Source: an uncultured Rhodospirillales bacterium
Lineage (GTDB): Bacteria > Pseudomonadota > Alphaproteobacteria > Rhodospirillales > JABHCV01
Assembly: GCA_938092065.1 (NCBI GenBank)
Contig: CALKND010000017.1
Location: 178,297-242,296 of the forward strand
Direction: 5' to 3'
Length of the DNA stretch: 64,000 nucleotides
Shown: positions 36,482 through 45,936 of the stretch, piece by piece
Numbering within the stretch: the stretch's first letter is position 1
How the letters are laid out: every line of letters starts with the position of its first letter
Program-made: the position numbers and the translations under genes
Notes under the pieces: model-generated
Seen by the model: only the letters and a program-made list of their open reading frames with translations
Databases searched by the model: none
What the model was told of the DNA's origin: nothing

Positions 36482-38140
36482 TCAACCTTCTGTGTACATC
36501 CATGAACGGATGACAGAGAGGGCTTCATCCGGGTGTTTTGCAATAATTTCCCCCACCTTTTTGACTGAGGATTCTCTGACCCGGCCTTCAACTTGGTCAA
36601 TATCAATCAAATCGTCGGAATATTGACCATCTATTCTCAGGTCTCCACCAGCAGATGAGCCTACACCATCTGGTCCTGTAAGAGCTCCTGCTGTTACTGC
36701 AGTTTGGTCAGCAAGCATTTTGTCTTCCTCCATTGCTACTGGCAGGGCTTCAAAGGCCTTTGATACAAGTGGACGAACAACCAGTAGGATAACCAAAATG
36801 GCGACAATGCTCAGAACAAGCATTTCTGCCATCCGGAGCATGTCATTTTTGTTGAGACCAAGGAACACGTCAAATTTTGCTTCTTCTTCCATGAGAAGGT
36901 CAACAAATTGCATATTTATAACATCGACCGAGTCTCCTCGATCTGCGTTGAAGCCAATGGCACTTCGAATAAGAGTAGCCATGAGTTGCATTTCATCTTC
37001 AGTACGAGGCTGATAACTTTTTTCTCCTGCTTCGTTCTCTGGATATGTGCCATCCACAAGAACAGCAACTGAAAGACGGGTTAGAACTCCAGCTTCTCGA
37101 ATATGGTTAGTGATTTTCTTTGAGTTTGAATAGTTGACGGTTTCCTCGGTGCGGTCCTCACTTGATTTAAGACTTGCTCCGGACGATGATGAGTTTGCAT
37201 TGTTGTCTGGTAGATTGGTGGCAATGCTAACTGGTGCAGCGCCATCACTTTCCTGATTGTTGTTGGATTGCTCAACAGACTGGGTCGAAGCAACGACCTG
37301 TCCGTTAGGATCGAAAAGTTCTTCGTTTGTAACGATGCGGTCAAAGTCCATATCCGCGGTGACTTCTGCCCTCACTTTCCCAAAGCCGACAATGTTTTGA
37401 ATCAATTGCTCAATGGTTCTATTAAGCCGCACCTCAAGGCCACGCTTGCGTTCGCTGGCTTTGGCAGCAGCAGCGCCAGTATCATTTTTATCTTCAAAAC
37501 CACGTGCTAACAGGGAGCCTTTGTTGTCGATAATTGAGATTCTATTGGGACTTAGCCCCGGTACTGCGGCGGCAACCAAATATTGAACAGCTGATACTTG
37601 TTCTGGACCAAGACGGCCGGCACCAGACATCTTTAGCATGATAGTTGCACTTGGTTCTTGAGATTGACGCGAGAATAGTTGCCGTTTGGGCATCACTAAA
37701 TGAACACGTGCAGATGCAACGCTGGCTATGGACTTAATGGTCCTGGCTAGTTCACCTTCCAGTGCACGCTTCAAATTGACGTTCTGAATAAAATTGGTAG
37801 TGCCAAGAGAACTGGCCTCATCAAAAATCTCGTAACCAACAATATTTCCACCACCTATGCCTTTACCAGCCAGCGAAAGGCGAATTTGTCCGACCATTTC
37901 GCTTGGAGCGAAAATCTCGCTGCCATTACGTATTTCGAAGGGAACTTTTGTCTGTGATAGTTGGGTAGTAATTCGGTTGGTCTCATCAGGTTGTAAGCCG
38001 CCATAAAGCAGTTCCATTTGTGGAGAAGTTAACCGTGTTGTGATAAAAATAAAGAAGCCAATAAGACCAACAGCTACCCCGCCCATGACGGTTAGTTTAA
38101 GCGGCCCCAAATTACGGAGTGCATGTACAAGTGTGTCCAC
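36482..38140 (-). CDS. fliF: Flagellar MS-ring protein FliF
   Basis: A 552-residue inner-membrane ring protein on which the flagellum is built. It has an N-terminal membrane helix (about 15-33), the secretin-like periplasmic ring modules (LYGGLQPDETNRITTQL, EGELARTIKSIASVASARVHLVMP), a second membrane helix (about 430-455, AEMLVLSIVAILVILLVVRPL), and the C-terminal FliG-binding tail RVRESSVKKVGEIIAKHPDE. The start is GTG with GGGA 7 bases upstream. It is the first gene of the long minus-strand operon; a GGCAAAAATTGCC dyad lies 113 bases upstream. Confidence 0.96.
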   Translation of the reverse strand: MDTLVHALRNLGPLKLTVMGGVAVGLIGFFIFITTRLTSPQMELLYGGLQPDETNRITTQLSQTKVPFEIRNGSEIFAPSEMVGQIRLSLAGKGIGGGNIVGYEIFDEASSLGTTNFIQNVNLKRALEGELARTIKSIASVASARVHLVMPKRQLFSRQSQEPSATIMLKMSGAGRLGPEQVSAVQYLVAAAVPGLSPNRISIIDNKGSLLARGFEDKNDTGAAAAKASERKRGLEVRLNRTIEQLIQNIVGFGKVRAEVTADMDFDRIVTNEELFDPNGQVVASTQSVEQSNNNQESDGAAPVSIATNLPDNNANSSSSGASLKSSEDRTEETVNYSNSKKITNHIREAGVLTRLSVAVLVDGTYPENEAGEKSYQPRTEDEMQLMATLIRSAIGFNADRGDSVDVINMQFVDLLMEEEAKFDVFLGLNKNDMLRMAEMLVLSIVAILVILLVVRPLVSKAFEALPVAMEEDKMLADQTAVTAGALTGPDGVGSSAGGDLRIDGQYSDDLIDIDQVEGRVRESSVKKVGEIIAKHPDEALSVIRSWMYTEG

Positions 38141-38687
38141 GTTATTTCCCTTGTCCCAAACAAAGTCGCTGCCAATTGCCTAAATTAGCTGCAAGAAGTC
38201 TTTATCTCTCTCTAAGCTATAGAAGGTATCGTGAATAACAAGTTAACGCCTCGGCAAAAATTGCCTAGTAGTTCAATTCTTATCATTCGTCCCTCAAGAG
38301 GCAATGAGGTGACGTTCATACAGAATTCTCTGCCACAATAGGTGTTTGGAAATCAAAAAATCTTAATTCTAAAAAGGTGTTTCCTATTGATACCAGCCTG
38401 CTGAGAACTACCACAATTGCTTAAGCTCGCTCCTTCACGAGTGAACATAGGCATTGTATTTTGGTTTGCCGTTTATGGACACAGGTTCCCTTAAAGGGTT
38501 AATGGCCTAGTGTGGGTGTGTTGCGTTTTAGTGAGAGGGGGTAACAAATAATGCTATGTATTCAAGGGTTTCGCTTAAAGGTCTTTCGATATTATTTTAT
38601 AAAGAAAGTTTAATAGAGATACTCTAAAAATTTCATAAAAGCTGAAGTTGATATAATCTTAAAAACTTTTACAAACAGGAGAGAGGC
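38141..38687. other. Divergent promoter region fliF / TPR gene
   Basis: About 550 gene-free bases. Visible elements are the 13-base dyad GGCAAAAATTGCC (38253-38265), an adjacent TTAAC half-site of CtrA type (38243-38247), and the 11-base palindrome CCCTTAAAGGG (38488-38498). No full CtrA box (TTAA-N7-TTAA) and no GG-N10-GC sigma-54 promoter were found here. Confidence 0.5.
38253..38265. promoter_or_regulatory. Candidate FlbD-type operator upstream of fliF
   Basis: GGCAAAAATTGCC is a perfect inverted repeat with 5-base arms and a 3-base centre. In Caulobacter, FlbD represses fliF from a dyad (ftr) with GGC-type arms near the promoter. The window encodes FlbD, and a similar GGCAGAATTGCC core occurs in the second flagellin leader. 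The assignment is inference from placement and symmetry. Confidence 0.45.
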
Positions 38688-40055
38688 TTGGGTCGTAAAT
38701 TAGAAAAGAAAAATGATAAGCGTTTATCGCTTGCCCAAGCTCATCGTCGTGTTGGACGTATGAAAGATGCGTTGAGTCTTTTTCGCAAAGTTCTTGATGA
38801 TGAACCTGAGAATATTGAAGCCCTTGTGAGTTTAACGGAAATATCTCTTGAGCTTGGGCAGGCTACTGGAGCTGCTTCTTTAATTCTTCGTGCTCTCACA
38901 TGCAACCCTGAACATAGTCATTGCCTAAATATCCTAGATCAAGTGCTGAAAGCACTTAAAGAGACTGCTTCTCAAGCACAGTTATTGTTTGAGTATTCGC
39001 AAATTCTTAAGGAGAACAGTCTTTGGCAAAAGGCCCTTATTAAGCATCGCCAAGCACTTCGATTGAACCCAATATTAGCCAATACGGACAATTTTGATTC
39101 AGTGGCACTGCTCGCTGGAGGTGACCTTGAAAAAGGCTGGCTAGCTTTTGAATGGCGTAACACGGTTGGCAGTCTTGGCCCATTTACAGACAAGGTGTGG
39201 AATGGTGAAGATTTAAGTGGACAAACTGTACTTGTGTGGGGCGAGCAGGGGATAGGCGACCAAATTATGTTTTCAACCTGTTTGCAGGACATAATTGAAA
39301 AGGCGAATCATGTGATTATTGGAACAGATGAGCGACTTGTCACGTTGTTTCAGAGGTCTTTCTCTAGAGCTAATGTTCAGGGTGTCGCTCGATACACAGC
39401 TAATGGTCAAACCCGTGTTAAAGACTTTGAATGGCTGAAAGAACATCCATCTGTTGATTATTTTGTGCTGCAAGGTTCACTGCCCCGTTTTTTTCGACCG
39501 AGTATTGATAGCTTTCCTTCCGTATCAAGCAGATTACTTGGCGATCCCGAGCGACTTAAATTCTGGAGCCACAAACTTAAGGAACTGGGACCTGGAAAAA
39601 AAATAGGGATTTCTTGGCGTTCCCATTTAGCCGAGAGACAATCCAGTTGTTATCCAGCACTTCCGCTTTGGCAGCCACTTTTTGATATTAAAGGTGTGCA
39701 TTTTATAAGCATGCAAGCAGGAGTTTCCCCTGAGGAAATTCAAATGGTGAAGGATCACTTTGGTGTGGACATTACCATCTTCAGTGAAATTGATATGATC
39801 GAAAATTTAGATGATACGGCGGCACTTTGCGGGTCCCTAGACAGTGTCGTTACAACGAAGGTTTCACTTCAATGGCTGGCTGCGGGAATTGGGACGCCGG
39901 TCTGGTCTATCTCAAGAGGACTGCGTAAGACTGAGTGGTGTATGTTGGGGCACGAATTTTATCCCTGGTTTCCCGAATTGAATGTTTGTCTCGAGGAGAC
40001 TGATGATCTTCTGATGCGTGGCTTTGATCGCGCAGCCAAGGAAATTTCAGCATAA
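38688..40055 (+). CDS. TPR protein with glycosyltransferase-like C-terminal domain
   Basis: A 455-residue cytoplasmic protein. Residues about 10-145 hold three to four TPR repeats (AHRRVGRMKDALSLFRKVLD and on). From 155 it has the domain seen in the 55.8-57.7 kb gene: GWLAFEWRN, VLVWGEQGIGDQIMFSTCL and KIGISWRS. This is a GT-B type fold related to O-GlcNAc transferase and heptosyltransferase families, with the nucleotide-binding half ending in a CGSLDSVVTTKVSLQWLAAGIG segment. The start is TTG, preceded by AGGAGAGAGG. It sits between two flagellar operons, so a role in flagellin glycosylation is plausible but unproven. Confidence 0.7.
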   Translation: MGRKLEKKNDKRLSLAQAHRRVGRMKDALSLFRKVLDDEPENIEALVSLTEISLELGQATGAASLILRALTCNPEHSHCLNILDQVLKALKETASQAQLLFEYSQILKENSLWQKALIKHRQALRLNPILANTDNFDSVALLAGGDLEKGWLAFEWRNTVGSLGPFTDKVWNGEDLSGQTVLVWGEQGIGDQIMFSTCLQDIIEKANHVIIGTDERLVTLFQRSFSRANVQGVARYTANGQTRVKDFEWLKEHPSVDYFVLQGSLPRFFRPSIDSFPSVSSRLLGDPERLKFWSHKLKELGPGKKIGISWRSHLAERQSSCYPALPLWQPLFDIKGVHFISMQAGVSPEEIQMVKDHFGVDITIFSEIDMIENLDDTAALCGSLDSVVTTKVSLQWLAAGIGTPVWSISRGLRKTEWCMLGHEFYPWFPELNVCLEETDDLLMRGFDRAAKEISA

Positions 40056-40080
40056 ATCTTAAGGGGATCAAAAGTGGGTG

Positions 40081-40110
40081 TCCCGGCAACGCTTCTGAAC
40101 GTTGCCGGGA
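40081..40110. terminator. Perfect 11-bp inverted repeat between convergent genes
   Basis: Arms 40081-40091 and 40100-40110 are exact reverse complements with an 8-base loop, a strong G/C-rich stem. It lies 25 bases after the TPR gene and 52 bases after flgE, as expected for a shared transcription stop. Neither side has a proper T-run, so it may act with Rho or protect the mRNA 3' ends. Confidence 0.6.
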
Positions 40111-40161
40111 CTGGGTTTGGGACGTGGGCTTGTGGTAGAAAGGTGTAACGTTAGTTTGGGA

Positions 40162-42618
40162 CTAGCGTTTCACCCTCATCAGTTCTTCCAACATTTGGTC
40201 GGCTGTACTGATGATTTTCGCGGAAGCAGAATAGGCTCTCTGCACCACGATCATATCGGTGAATTCTTCACCGATGTCGACTGTTGAGTTTTCAAGTGCG
40301 CTTTGTATGGTTTGTCCTGCTTTTCCATTGTCTGCAGTACGTAAGGTGTAGTCGCCTGAAGCTTCCGTTGCGTTCCAGACGCCGCCTGATCGGCCCTCAA
40401 GTTCATTGACATTGGTGAAGGTTGCTATTGGAAGTTTGTAAATCTTTCGGGTTTCACCATTATCAAACAGTGCGGTGACTAGGCCATCTTCGCCAATTGT
40501 GACCCCAGCAAAAGTTCCAAAGCGAGAACCGTTCTGCTGGATGTACACTGGTGTGAAAGTGGAACCAAACTGTGTTACTCCATTGGCTTCAGCAACAGTA
40601 CCAAAATTTAGTGTAACTTGCGGAGAATTGGCCGCATCATCATCCATATTCGAGGAGCCATTGGCAAAGTTTCTAATGTCTAACTCAGCTATGTTAAAGA
40701 TATTGGGTAGGCCGTCACTAGAGAATGAAATGGCGGGGTTTGTACCCACTGTAATTGTGTTAGCGGCTGTGAAAATACTAGCAGCAACAGTGGCTGAACC
40801 ATCAGGTTCTGTCGGTGCCGAAGTTAGGCCGCTGGTCACAACTGTAAAATCACTTCCGTTTGCTAGAGACGTCAAGACCAGGGTGTTGTTGTTAGGACTA
40901 TTGGTTCCCCTAATCTGCACGGTGCCATCTGCGAACATTGGGTCATTGGCTTCAATAGCGTCTTCCAGATCGGCGAGAACGCGATCCAGTGGACCATCAC
41001 GATAAATTACCCTGTCAGCACCAGTGGTGTCTTCTGCTTGACCGGTGGTGAAGGTATAAGTAAGGGAGTTGATGACTATGGTATCGCTGTTTGCTGGAAC
41101 AGCTGTGAATAATATCTGAGTTTTATCTGTGTATAGTGTGTCACGTTTACTGACGGTAAATGAGGTGGTCTGCGTTGTTACATCTGCACCGGTGGAATCT
41201 TTTAAGCCCGTTGGGTCGATAGTGATCGTACCCAGTCCATCATCTTCAAATAACAAAGTTGTCGTGCTACCTGCGCTGGTATTGATGCGGTTATTTGTGG
41301 TGTCCACGTTGGGATTACTAGCTCGAATTGCCGTCAGCAAGGCCGTGACATCACCAGCCATTGTCAACGAGTCTGATGTGTCGACTTTAAATGTGTTGTC
41401 TGTGCCAGCAGCAGCAGTAGTCGTAGCAGCGGTAGAAGTCATATCACCGTCAGCATCAGTCTCACTTGTAGCTATGGTGAAGCCAGTTCCGCCGGCTACT
41501 TTGGCTGTTAATGTGACGACACCAGCACTAGATGTCGCACTGACGAGTGCGCTGGTGGTTGCGTTGGCGTTGATGTTTGTAGCTATGTCGGCAGCAATGG
41601 TGGCTACGGTATCCCCTGCGACATAGGTGGTGGTAATTGCGGTACCGCCAACAGTGACCACCGTTACGTCGTTTGCATCAACGTCACCACTTGTAGCGAT
41701 GGTAACTGTTGAGACCTGACGAACAGCGTCAGTTACAGAATCATCACTGTCGAAGATGTATGTTAAAGCGGTACCGCCATTCTCTGCAATGGTCATTGAT
41801 GCGCCATCAGCAGGCCGTCTTGAGGCGCCCGTTGCATCCGTTTTGTTAAATTCAAGCTGACCTATACTTCTGTAAACTTTTGGAGTTAGGACAGAGTCTT
41901 CCATGGTTATATGTGTTGTTCCTTGGGGTGGCTCAACTCTTAGTAACCATTCGTTGTCAGGACCTGCCTTTTCATACTGAACACTCATGGTGTTAGCATT
42001 ACCAAGGCTGTCGAAAAACTGAATATCAGTTTTGTGTGTTGTTCCGGCTACATTATCAGATGGTAAGTTGGCACCAATGCCAATTTCTGATGTGGCTGTT
42101 GCGGTGCCGCCGACAGTACTCAAGTTAACTGTGGAACAGTAATCTGATGAGACAATATTTTGGTTAGCTATGACCAAATCAGGATTAGCTGGTTTAACGA
42201 CACCTGCAGCATCTACTGGCCAGCCTTGAAGATAAAAGCCAGAGGTGTTGCGTAAATACCCGTCATTATCCATGAAGAAGGAGCCGGCACGGGTGTAAAG
42301 ATATGCGTCTTCCACTGTCGGTACAGCAGCTTCATTCACGACAAAGAAACCTTGTCCTGATATAGCTATATCGGTTGATGATGTTGACGCCGCTAGAAGG
42401 CCTTGAACACCGGTATCCTGGCGAGGTTTTGATTGAACACCGCCAGCTGAGTAGAATGTTCCACTGGTTTGTTTTGTGACCAGTGATGCGAAATTGACCT
42501 GGGTTGACTTATAACCGACCGTTGAGACATTGGTAATGTTATCGGAAATAGCTCCCATGGCGCTCGATTGAGCTGTAAGCCCCGATACACCTGAAGATAA
42601 AGCACCAAATAAGCTCAT
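40162..42618 (-). CDS. flgE: Flagellar hook protein FlgE (long form)
   Basis: An 818-residue exported hook subunit. The N-terminus (SLFGALSSGVSGLTAQSSAM, then ISDNITNVSTVGYKS) and the C-terminus (ALENSTVDIGEEFTDMIVVQ, then RAYSASAKIISTADQMLEEL) are the paired axial coiled-coil regions of hook and rod proteins. Typical FlgE has 400-500 residues; here about 350 extra residues of Thr/Ala/Val-rich beta sequence lie in the middle (roughly 260-640), which would decorate the outer hook surface. No signal peptide, as expected for type III export. It is the last gene of fliK-flgD-flgE, with a 93-base gap after flgD. Confidence 0.92.
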   Translation of the reverse strand: MSLFGALSSGVSGLTAQSSAMGAISDNITNVSTVGYKSTQVNFASLVTKQTSGTFYSAGGVQSKPRQDTGVQGLLAASTSSTDIAISGQGFFVVNEAAVPTVEDAYLYTRAGSFFMDNDGYLRNTSGFYLQGWPVDAAGVVKPANPDLVIANQNIVSSDYCSTVNLSTVGGTATATSEIGIGANLPSDNVAGTTHKTDIQFFDSLGNANTMSVQYEKAGPDNEWLLRVEPPQGTTHITMEDSVLTPKVYRSIGQLEFNKTDATGASRRPADGASMTIAENGGTALTYIFDSDDSVTDAVRQVSTVTIATSGDVDANDVTVVTVGGTAITTTYVAGDTVATIAADIATNINANATTSALVSATSSAGVVTLTAKVAGGTGFTIATSETDADGDMTSTAATTTAAAGTDNTFKVDTSDSLTMAGDVTALLTAIRASNPNVDTTNNRINTSAGSTTTLLFEDDGLGTITIDPTGLKDSTGADVTTQTTSFTVSKRDTLYTDKTQILFTAVPANSDTIVINSLTYTFTTGQAEDTTGADRVIYRDGPLDRVLADLEDAIEANDPMFADGTVQIRGTNSPNNNTLVLTSLANGSDFTVVTSGLTSAPTEPDGSATVAASIFTAANTITVGTNPAISFSSDGLPNIFNIAELDIRNFANGSSNMDDDAANSPQVTLNFGTVAEANGVTQFGSTFTPVYIQQNGSRFGTFAGVTIGEDGLVTALFDNGETRKIYKLPIATFTNVNELEGRSGGVWNATEASGDYTLRTADNGKAGQTIQSALENSTVDIGEEFTDMIVVQRAYSASAKIISTADQMLEELMRVKR

Positions 42619-42711
42619 TTTTCTTCTCCTTCAATTCGCCGCCTGTTTGGCAACGGTGTTTTGTTTTCATTCATGGGCAAAAAAATTTCTGCCACTAAGT
42701 TTTTGTTATCT

Positions 42712-43392
42712 TTAAGGTGTGGGTGTCGGTTTTGTTTCTCTTGTACCCAAAACGTTATCCATGCCGGTTTTTATGTCATTCATGAACAGTGACACAATGC
42801 CCTCTTCAGCGCCTGCTCCAGTAACACGACCGAACACTGTTTGGGTCACGCTCATCAGATTTCCATCACGGTCCTTGCCTGTAACAACGGCTGTATAAGT
42901 GCCGTCAGGCTGTTGGGTGCCACTTTGATTCTTACCATCCCACTTAAAAGATTGTTTGCCAGTTTCATTAACAGCGTCACTAGAATAAACCGTCAAGCCA
43001 CTTGAATTCATAATGTTGATAGATGCCGAGTTTGGCTTAGTTCCGAATTCGTAAGTGAACTCAGCGCTATCATTTTCCAGATGGAAAGACGAGCCAGTTG
43101 CCTCTATCGTGTGACCAATAAAGTCCACCATATTGGCGACCTGTGATGTTTGTTCAACATTCAGTAATTTCTCAAGGTTGGCATTCTGATAAATTTGTTG
43201 CTCAACACTAGCGAATTGTACCAGTTGGGAAGTGAACTCGTTGGCATCCATTGGGTCCAGAGGGTCTTGGTTTTTTAGCTGTGTAACCAGTAGGTTCAGG
43301 AACTGGTTAAGATCCTCATTGAGTTTGGCCTGGGCAGTGCCCGACTTTGTCGTTGTGTCTACGCTTGACGCCTGTGTGACAGATTCAAACAT
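42712..43392 (-). CDS. flgD: Flagellar hook-capping protein FlgD
   Basis: A 226-residue hook scaffold protein. The N-terminal half contains the FlgD signature NQFLNLLVTQLKNQDPLDPMD and NEFTSQLVQFASVEQQI. The C-terminal half has the FlgD Tudor-like and Ig-like parts, with FKWDGKNQSGTQQPDGTYTA. FlgD caps the growing hook and is removed when the hook is complete. It starts 14 bases after fliK. The C-terminus has an extra Thr/Pro tail. Confidence 0.95.
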   Translation of the reverse strand: MFESVTQASSVDTTTKSGTAQAKLNEDLNQFLNLLVTQLKNQDPLDPMDANEFTSQLVQFASVEQQIYQNANLEKLLNVEQTSQVANMVDFIGHTIEATGSSFHLENDSAEFTYEFGTKPNSASINIMNSSGLTVYSSDAVNETGKQSFKWDGKNQSGTQQPDGTYTAVVTGKDRDGNLMSVTQTVFGRVTGAGAEEGIVSLFMNDIKTGMDNVLGTRETKPTPTP

Positions 43393-43406
43393 GTTTATGT
43401 GCTCCC

Positions 43407-45248
43407 TTAAGCCCGCACGTCAATGCGGGTGTCAGTGATAATGTCGGGTTTAATGCCAGCCAACTCTTCTTCCAAGGTTAGTTCGTCCGCGGCACCTTCA
43501 TTTACGCCATTGCCACCAGTTCCTGCCAGTTCCTGGCCATCGTCCTGTTCACGTAAGTTAAAGTTGAGACTGTCATCGTCGGCTTGTAGTCCGGCTTGTT
43601 GAAGTGCTTCCTGTAGTTGCTTGGAGTCTTTTTGCAGCAGATCTAAAGTTTGTTTGTTGTCAGCCGTTACTACAGCTGTAACGCGGCCATCTTGACCAAC
43701 TTCCATCTGTACATCTACACGTCCTAGGTCAGCTGGTTTCAGCTGGATGGAAATTCTATCATTGCCGGCGTTCAATGCTTTGGTGATCTGAACGGAGACT
43801 TGCTCAGCAACCACGTGATTGACTGTGGTGAAACGGGTAGCATTGGCAGCCTGAGTGGAGGTGTTCTGTTGTGCTTGTTGTGCGGCACTTATGCTGTTAG
43901 GAGCTGATGCAACTGGGGTTTCACCGTTACCAGAAAGGTTTCCCTGAGCGCCAGCCGTGTGGAGACTTACCTGAGATGCGCCTTTAATATTAGCGGATGC
44001 CGCATTAGTGGATTGTGCCTGAGCTCCGGTAGTTTGTTGCACTTGTCCTGCGGCTCCTGCCGTTTGTCCTTTGACACCTGCCGCATGTCCAGCGATATTT
44101 TGTGTTTGACCTTCTGCATTGGTACTACCCACACCCTTTTGTTGAGAGCGCAGAGACGCTGCCGTAGTGTCTGCAGCCAACACTGTACTTGAAGCTAGAT
44201 TGGCTGTTGGCCTGGAAATAAGAGTTGTTTTTTCATCAGTGACAGTAACTGAAATATCAACTTTTTTCCCACTACCGACCATCTTTGAAAGCTGGGAGGC
44301 CTGTTCGCTGGCCTTGCTGGATACATTTCCTTGTGCTTCTGCAGCAGCTTGCGTTTCAGTGTTTTTAGTACTTCGAGTTTGAGCCTGTGCTTGTGTATTG
44401 GGAAGGTTATGGGTCTGTGTTTGTGCCTGATTGTTTTGAGCATTAGCGTTAGATTGCCCAGTGTTGGTAGAATTGCTATTGATGAGCATGGAAGCATTGC
44501 CGTTGGTTTTACTTAAGCCTTCGGCTGCATTCTTAGCAACCATGTTGCCTTGAATATTTGTCTGAGCCTGTTCGTTAGTCTGTCCAGTAAGGGTGGAATT
44601 CTGTTTGGCATCCTGTTCGTTAGACTGTCCGGACAAATTGGAAGCCTGTGGTTTTGCAATTAAGCTGCTTAATAATTCCTTATTGTTGCCTTTCCCAGCT
44701 GAGTCGGAGCCATTATTTTTGTTCGCTTCATTGATACTTGATACTTCTACGGTGCTATCGTCGCTGGTTTCCTGTCTGGAAGCATCACCACCTTTGTCGG
44801 AACGCTCGTCGCGTTGGGTGTTTTCGCCGTGATTTTTGTTATCTGCGTGCTTATCACTGGAAGTTTCCACCATCTCTGATTTGTCATTTTGTGTGTTGCC
44901 ATTGTCATAATCAGCTGTGTAGTGAGAAATATCAGAAGCATCACGTTCTGGGCCATGATCTGTATGGTCGTCAGCATTTGCACGGTTTCTTGTATTGTCA
45001 TTTAAAGTGTCATTTTCATCGTAAGGATAATCATCAGCAGCGGGGGCATTGTCTGTGCGTTCGCTCACGCCAGTAATGCCGGCGCGATCAGAAAATATAC
45101 TAAGGCCATTTTCCAAACGATTTCCGCTCTTGCGAATAATATCGCTAAAATCAATTCCAGATCTGCTGTTTTGTGCTATTGTCTTCGTTAATGGTAAGGC
45201 GTTATCCGTGACGAGAGCTGATTTTGCTGTATTTATATCCGTAGCCAT
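43407..45248 (-). CDS. fliK: Flagellar hook-length control protein FliK
   Basis: A 613-residue exported ruler protein. The C-terminal switch domain (about 475-575) carries the conserved RISIQLKPADLGRVDVQMEV and GLQADDDSLNFNLREQ. The long N-terminal part is low complexity (Asn, Gln, Ala, Thr, Asp), as usual for the flexible ruler. The greater length compared with typical FliK (about 400) fits either a longer hook or loose spacing. AGGA sits 9 bases before the ATG. A strong sigma-54 promoter lies about 50 bases upstream. Confidence 0.88.
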   Translation of the reverse strand: MATDINTAKSALVTDNALPLTKTIAQNSRSGIDFSDIIRKSGNRLENGLSIFSDRAGITGVSERTDNAPAADDYPYDENDTLNDNTRNRANADDHTDHGPERDASDISHYTADYDNGNTQNDKSEMVETSSDKHADNKNHGENTQRDERSDKGGDASRQETSDDSTVEVSSINEANKNNGSDSAGKGNNKELLSSLIAKPQASNLSGQSNEQDAKQNSTLTGQTNEQAQTNIQGNMVAKNAAEGLSKTNGNASMLINSNSTNTGQSNANAQNNQAQTQTHNLPNTQAQAQTRSTKNTETQAAAEAQGNVSSKASEQASQLSKMVGSGKKVDISVTVTDEKTTLISRPTANLASSTVLAADTTAASLRSQQKGVGSTNAEGQTQNIAGHAAGVKGQTAGAAGQVQQTTGAQAQSTNAASANIKGASQVSLHTAGAQGNLSGNGETPVASAPNSISAAQQAQQNTSTQAANATRFTTVNHVVAEQVSVQITKALNAGNDRISIQLKPADLGRVDVQMEVGQDGRVTAVVTADNKQTLDLLQKDSKQLQEALQQAGLQADDDSLNFNLREQDDGQELAGTGGNGVNEGAADELTLEEELAGIKPDIITDTRIDVRA

Positions 45249-45296
45249 TGTTATTTCCTGTAAATTGAGGCCAATGATGTTATTTGACCTTTATTA

Positions 45297-45312
45297 AGCA
45301 AATGACGGGCCA
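45297..45312 (-). promoter_or_regulatory. Sigma-54 promoter for fliK-flgD-flgE
   Basis: TGGCCCGTCATTTGCT on the minus strand matches the sigma-54 consensus TGGCACG-N4-TTGCW with GG-N10-GC spacing. The -12 GC would place the transcript start near 45287, about 39 bases before the fliK ATG. A GGCAAATTT half-site like the fliF dyad lies about 90 bases upstream (near 45397), a typical distance for an enhancer. Confidence 0.75.
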
Positions 45313-45485
45313 ACTTTTTGTTTCGGATAACTTGTTGAATTGTATTGATTATTTATTAATCCGGCCCAAGCAATATTGAAAGAGGGTCTTCTGCTCGGCA
45401 AATTTTTCTTAGTGAAAAGGGAATTTTGTGCCGTCAGCCTTGGGGCATAGCTAAAAAGTTAAGACTATCTGTAAGGAGCATGACC

Positions 45486-45920
45486 TTACCTTGCTATATT
45501 AGTTATGGCAGGTTTTTGTGTCTGGGTTTTAATATCAGATGGAGTTTTATGATTATGTAAGCCACCAGAAATACTTTTATTGATTTCGATTAGTGGAGTT
45601 ATGCTGTTGGGGTCAGGATTTCTAAGGGCAATCATAGTTTGTTTGTCGATAAAAAGGCTCAGGTTTAACAGACTTTTGCGGAGCGATGCTGTCCCATTCG
45701 TTGGGTTGTCTACAATATTACTTTGTATCAGTGTCCAGAGTTTTTGGTTGAACCTAAGTGCATTAGCGTATTTGTCGTAACTTTCTTTGCCTTGCGTAAA
45801 ATTGTCCCTAGCTTTGATTAGCTTATGGGTCATTCGTGCTATGGCTAAGCGCTCAAGCTCCTTTAACGGTATGGCTGTTTTCTGAGCGTTTTCATATACT
45901 TTTAAAGCTTGTTTGTACAT
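45486..45920 (-). CDS. flaF: Flagellin synthesis regulator FlaF
   Basis: A 144-residue small helical protein. The start YKQALKVYENAQKTAIPLKELE and the centre KYANALRFNQKLWTLIQSNI match FlaF, an alphaproteobacterial factor that is needed for flagellin production and export and works with the mRNA-binding regulator FlbT. It follows the flagellin gene by 16 bases. FlbT, its usual neighbour, is not found in this window. A stem GTAAGG/CCTTAC (45471-45489) overlaps its stop codon. Confidence 0.85.
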   Translation of the reverse strand: MYKQALKVYENAQKTAIPLKELERLAIARMTHKLIKARDNFTQGKESYDKYANALRFNQKLWTLIQSNIVDNPTNGTASLRKSLLNLSLFIDKQTMIALRNPDPNSITPLIEINKSISGGLHNHKTPSDIKTQTQKPAITNIAR

Positions 45921-45936
45921 TGCACGTCTTAATTTT

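Noticed and set aside
42661..42700. Possible sigma-54 promoter before flgE (TGGCAGAAATTTTTTTGC on the minus strand)
   Set aside because: GG and GC are 13 bases apart instead of 10.
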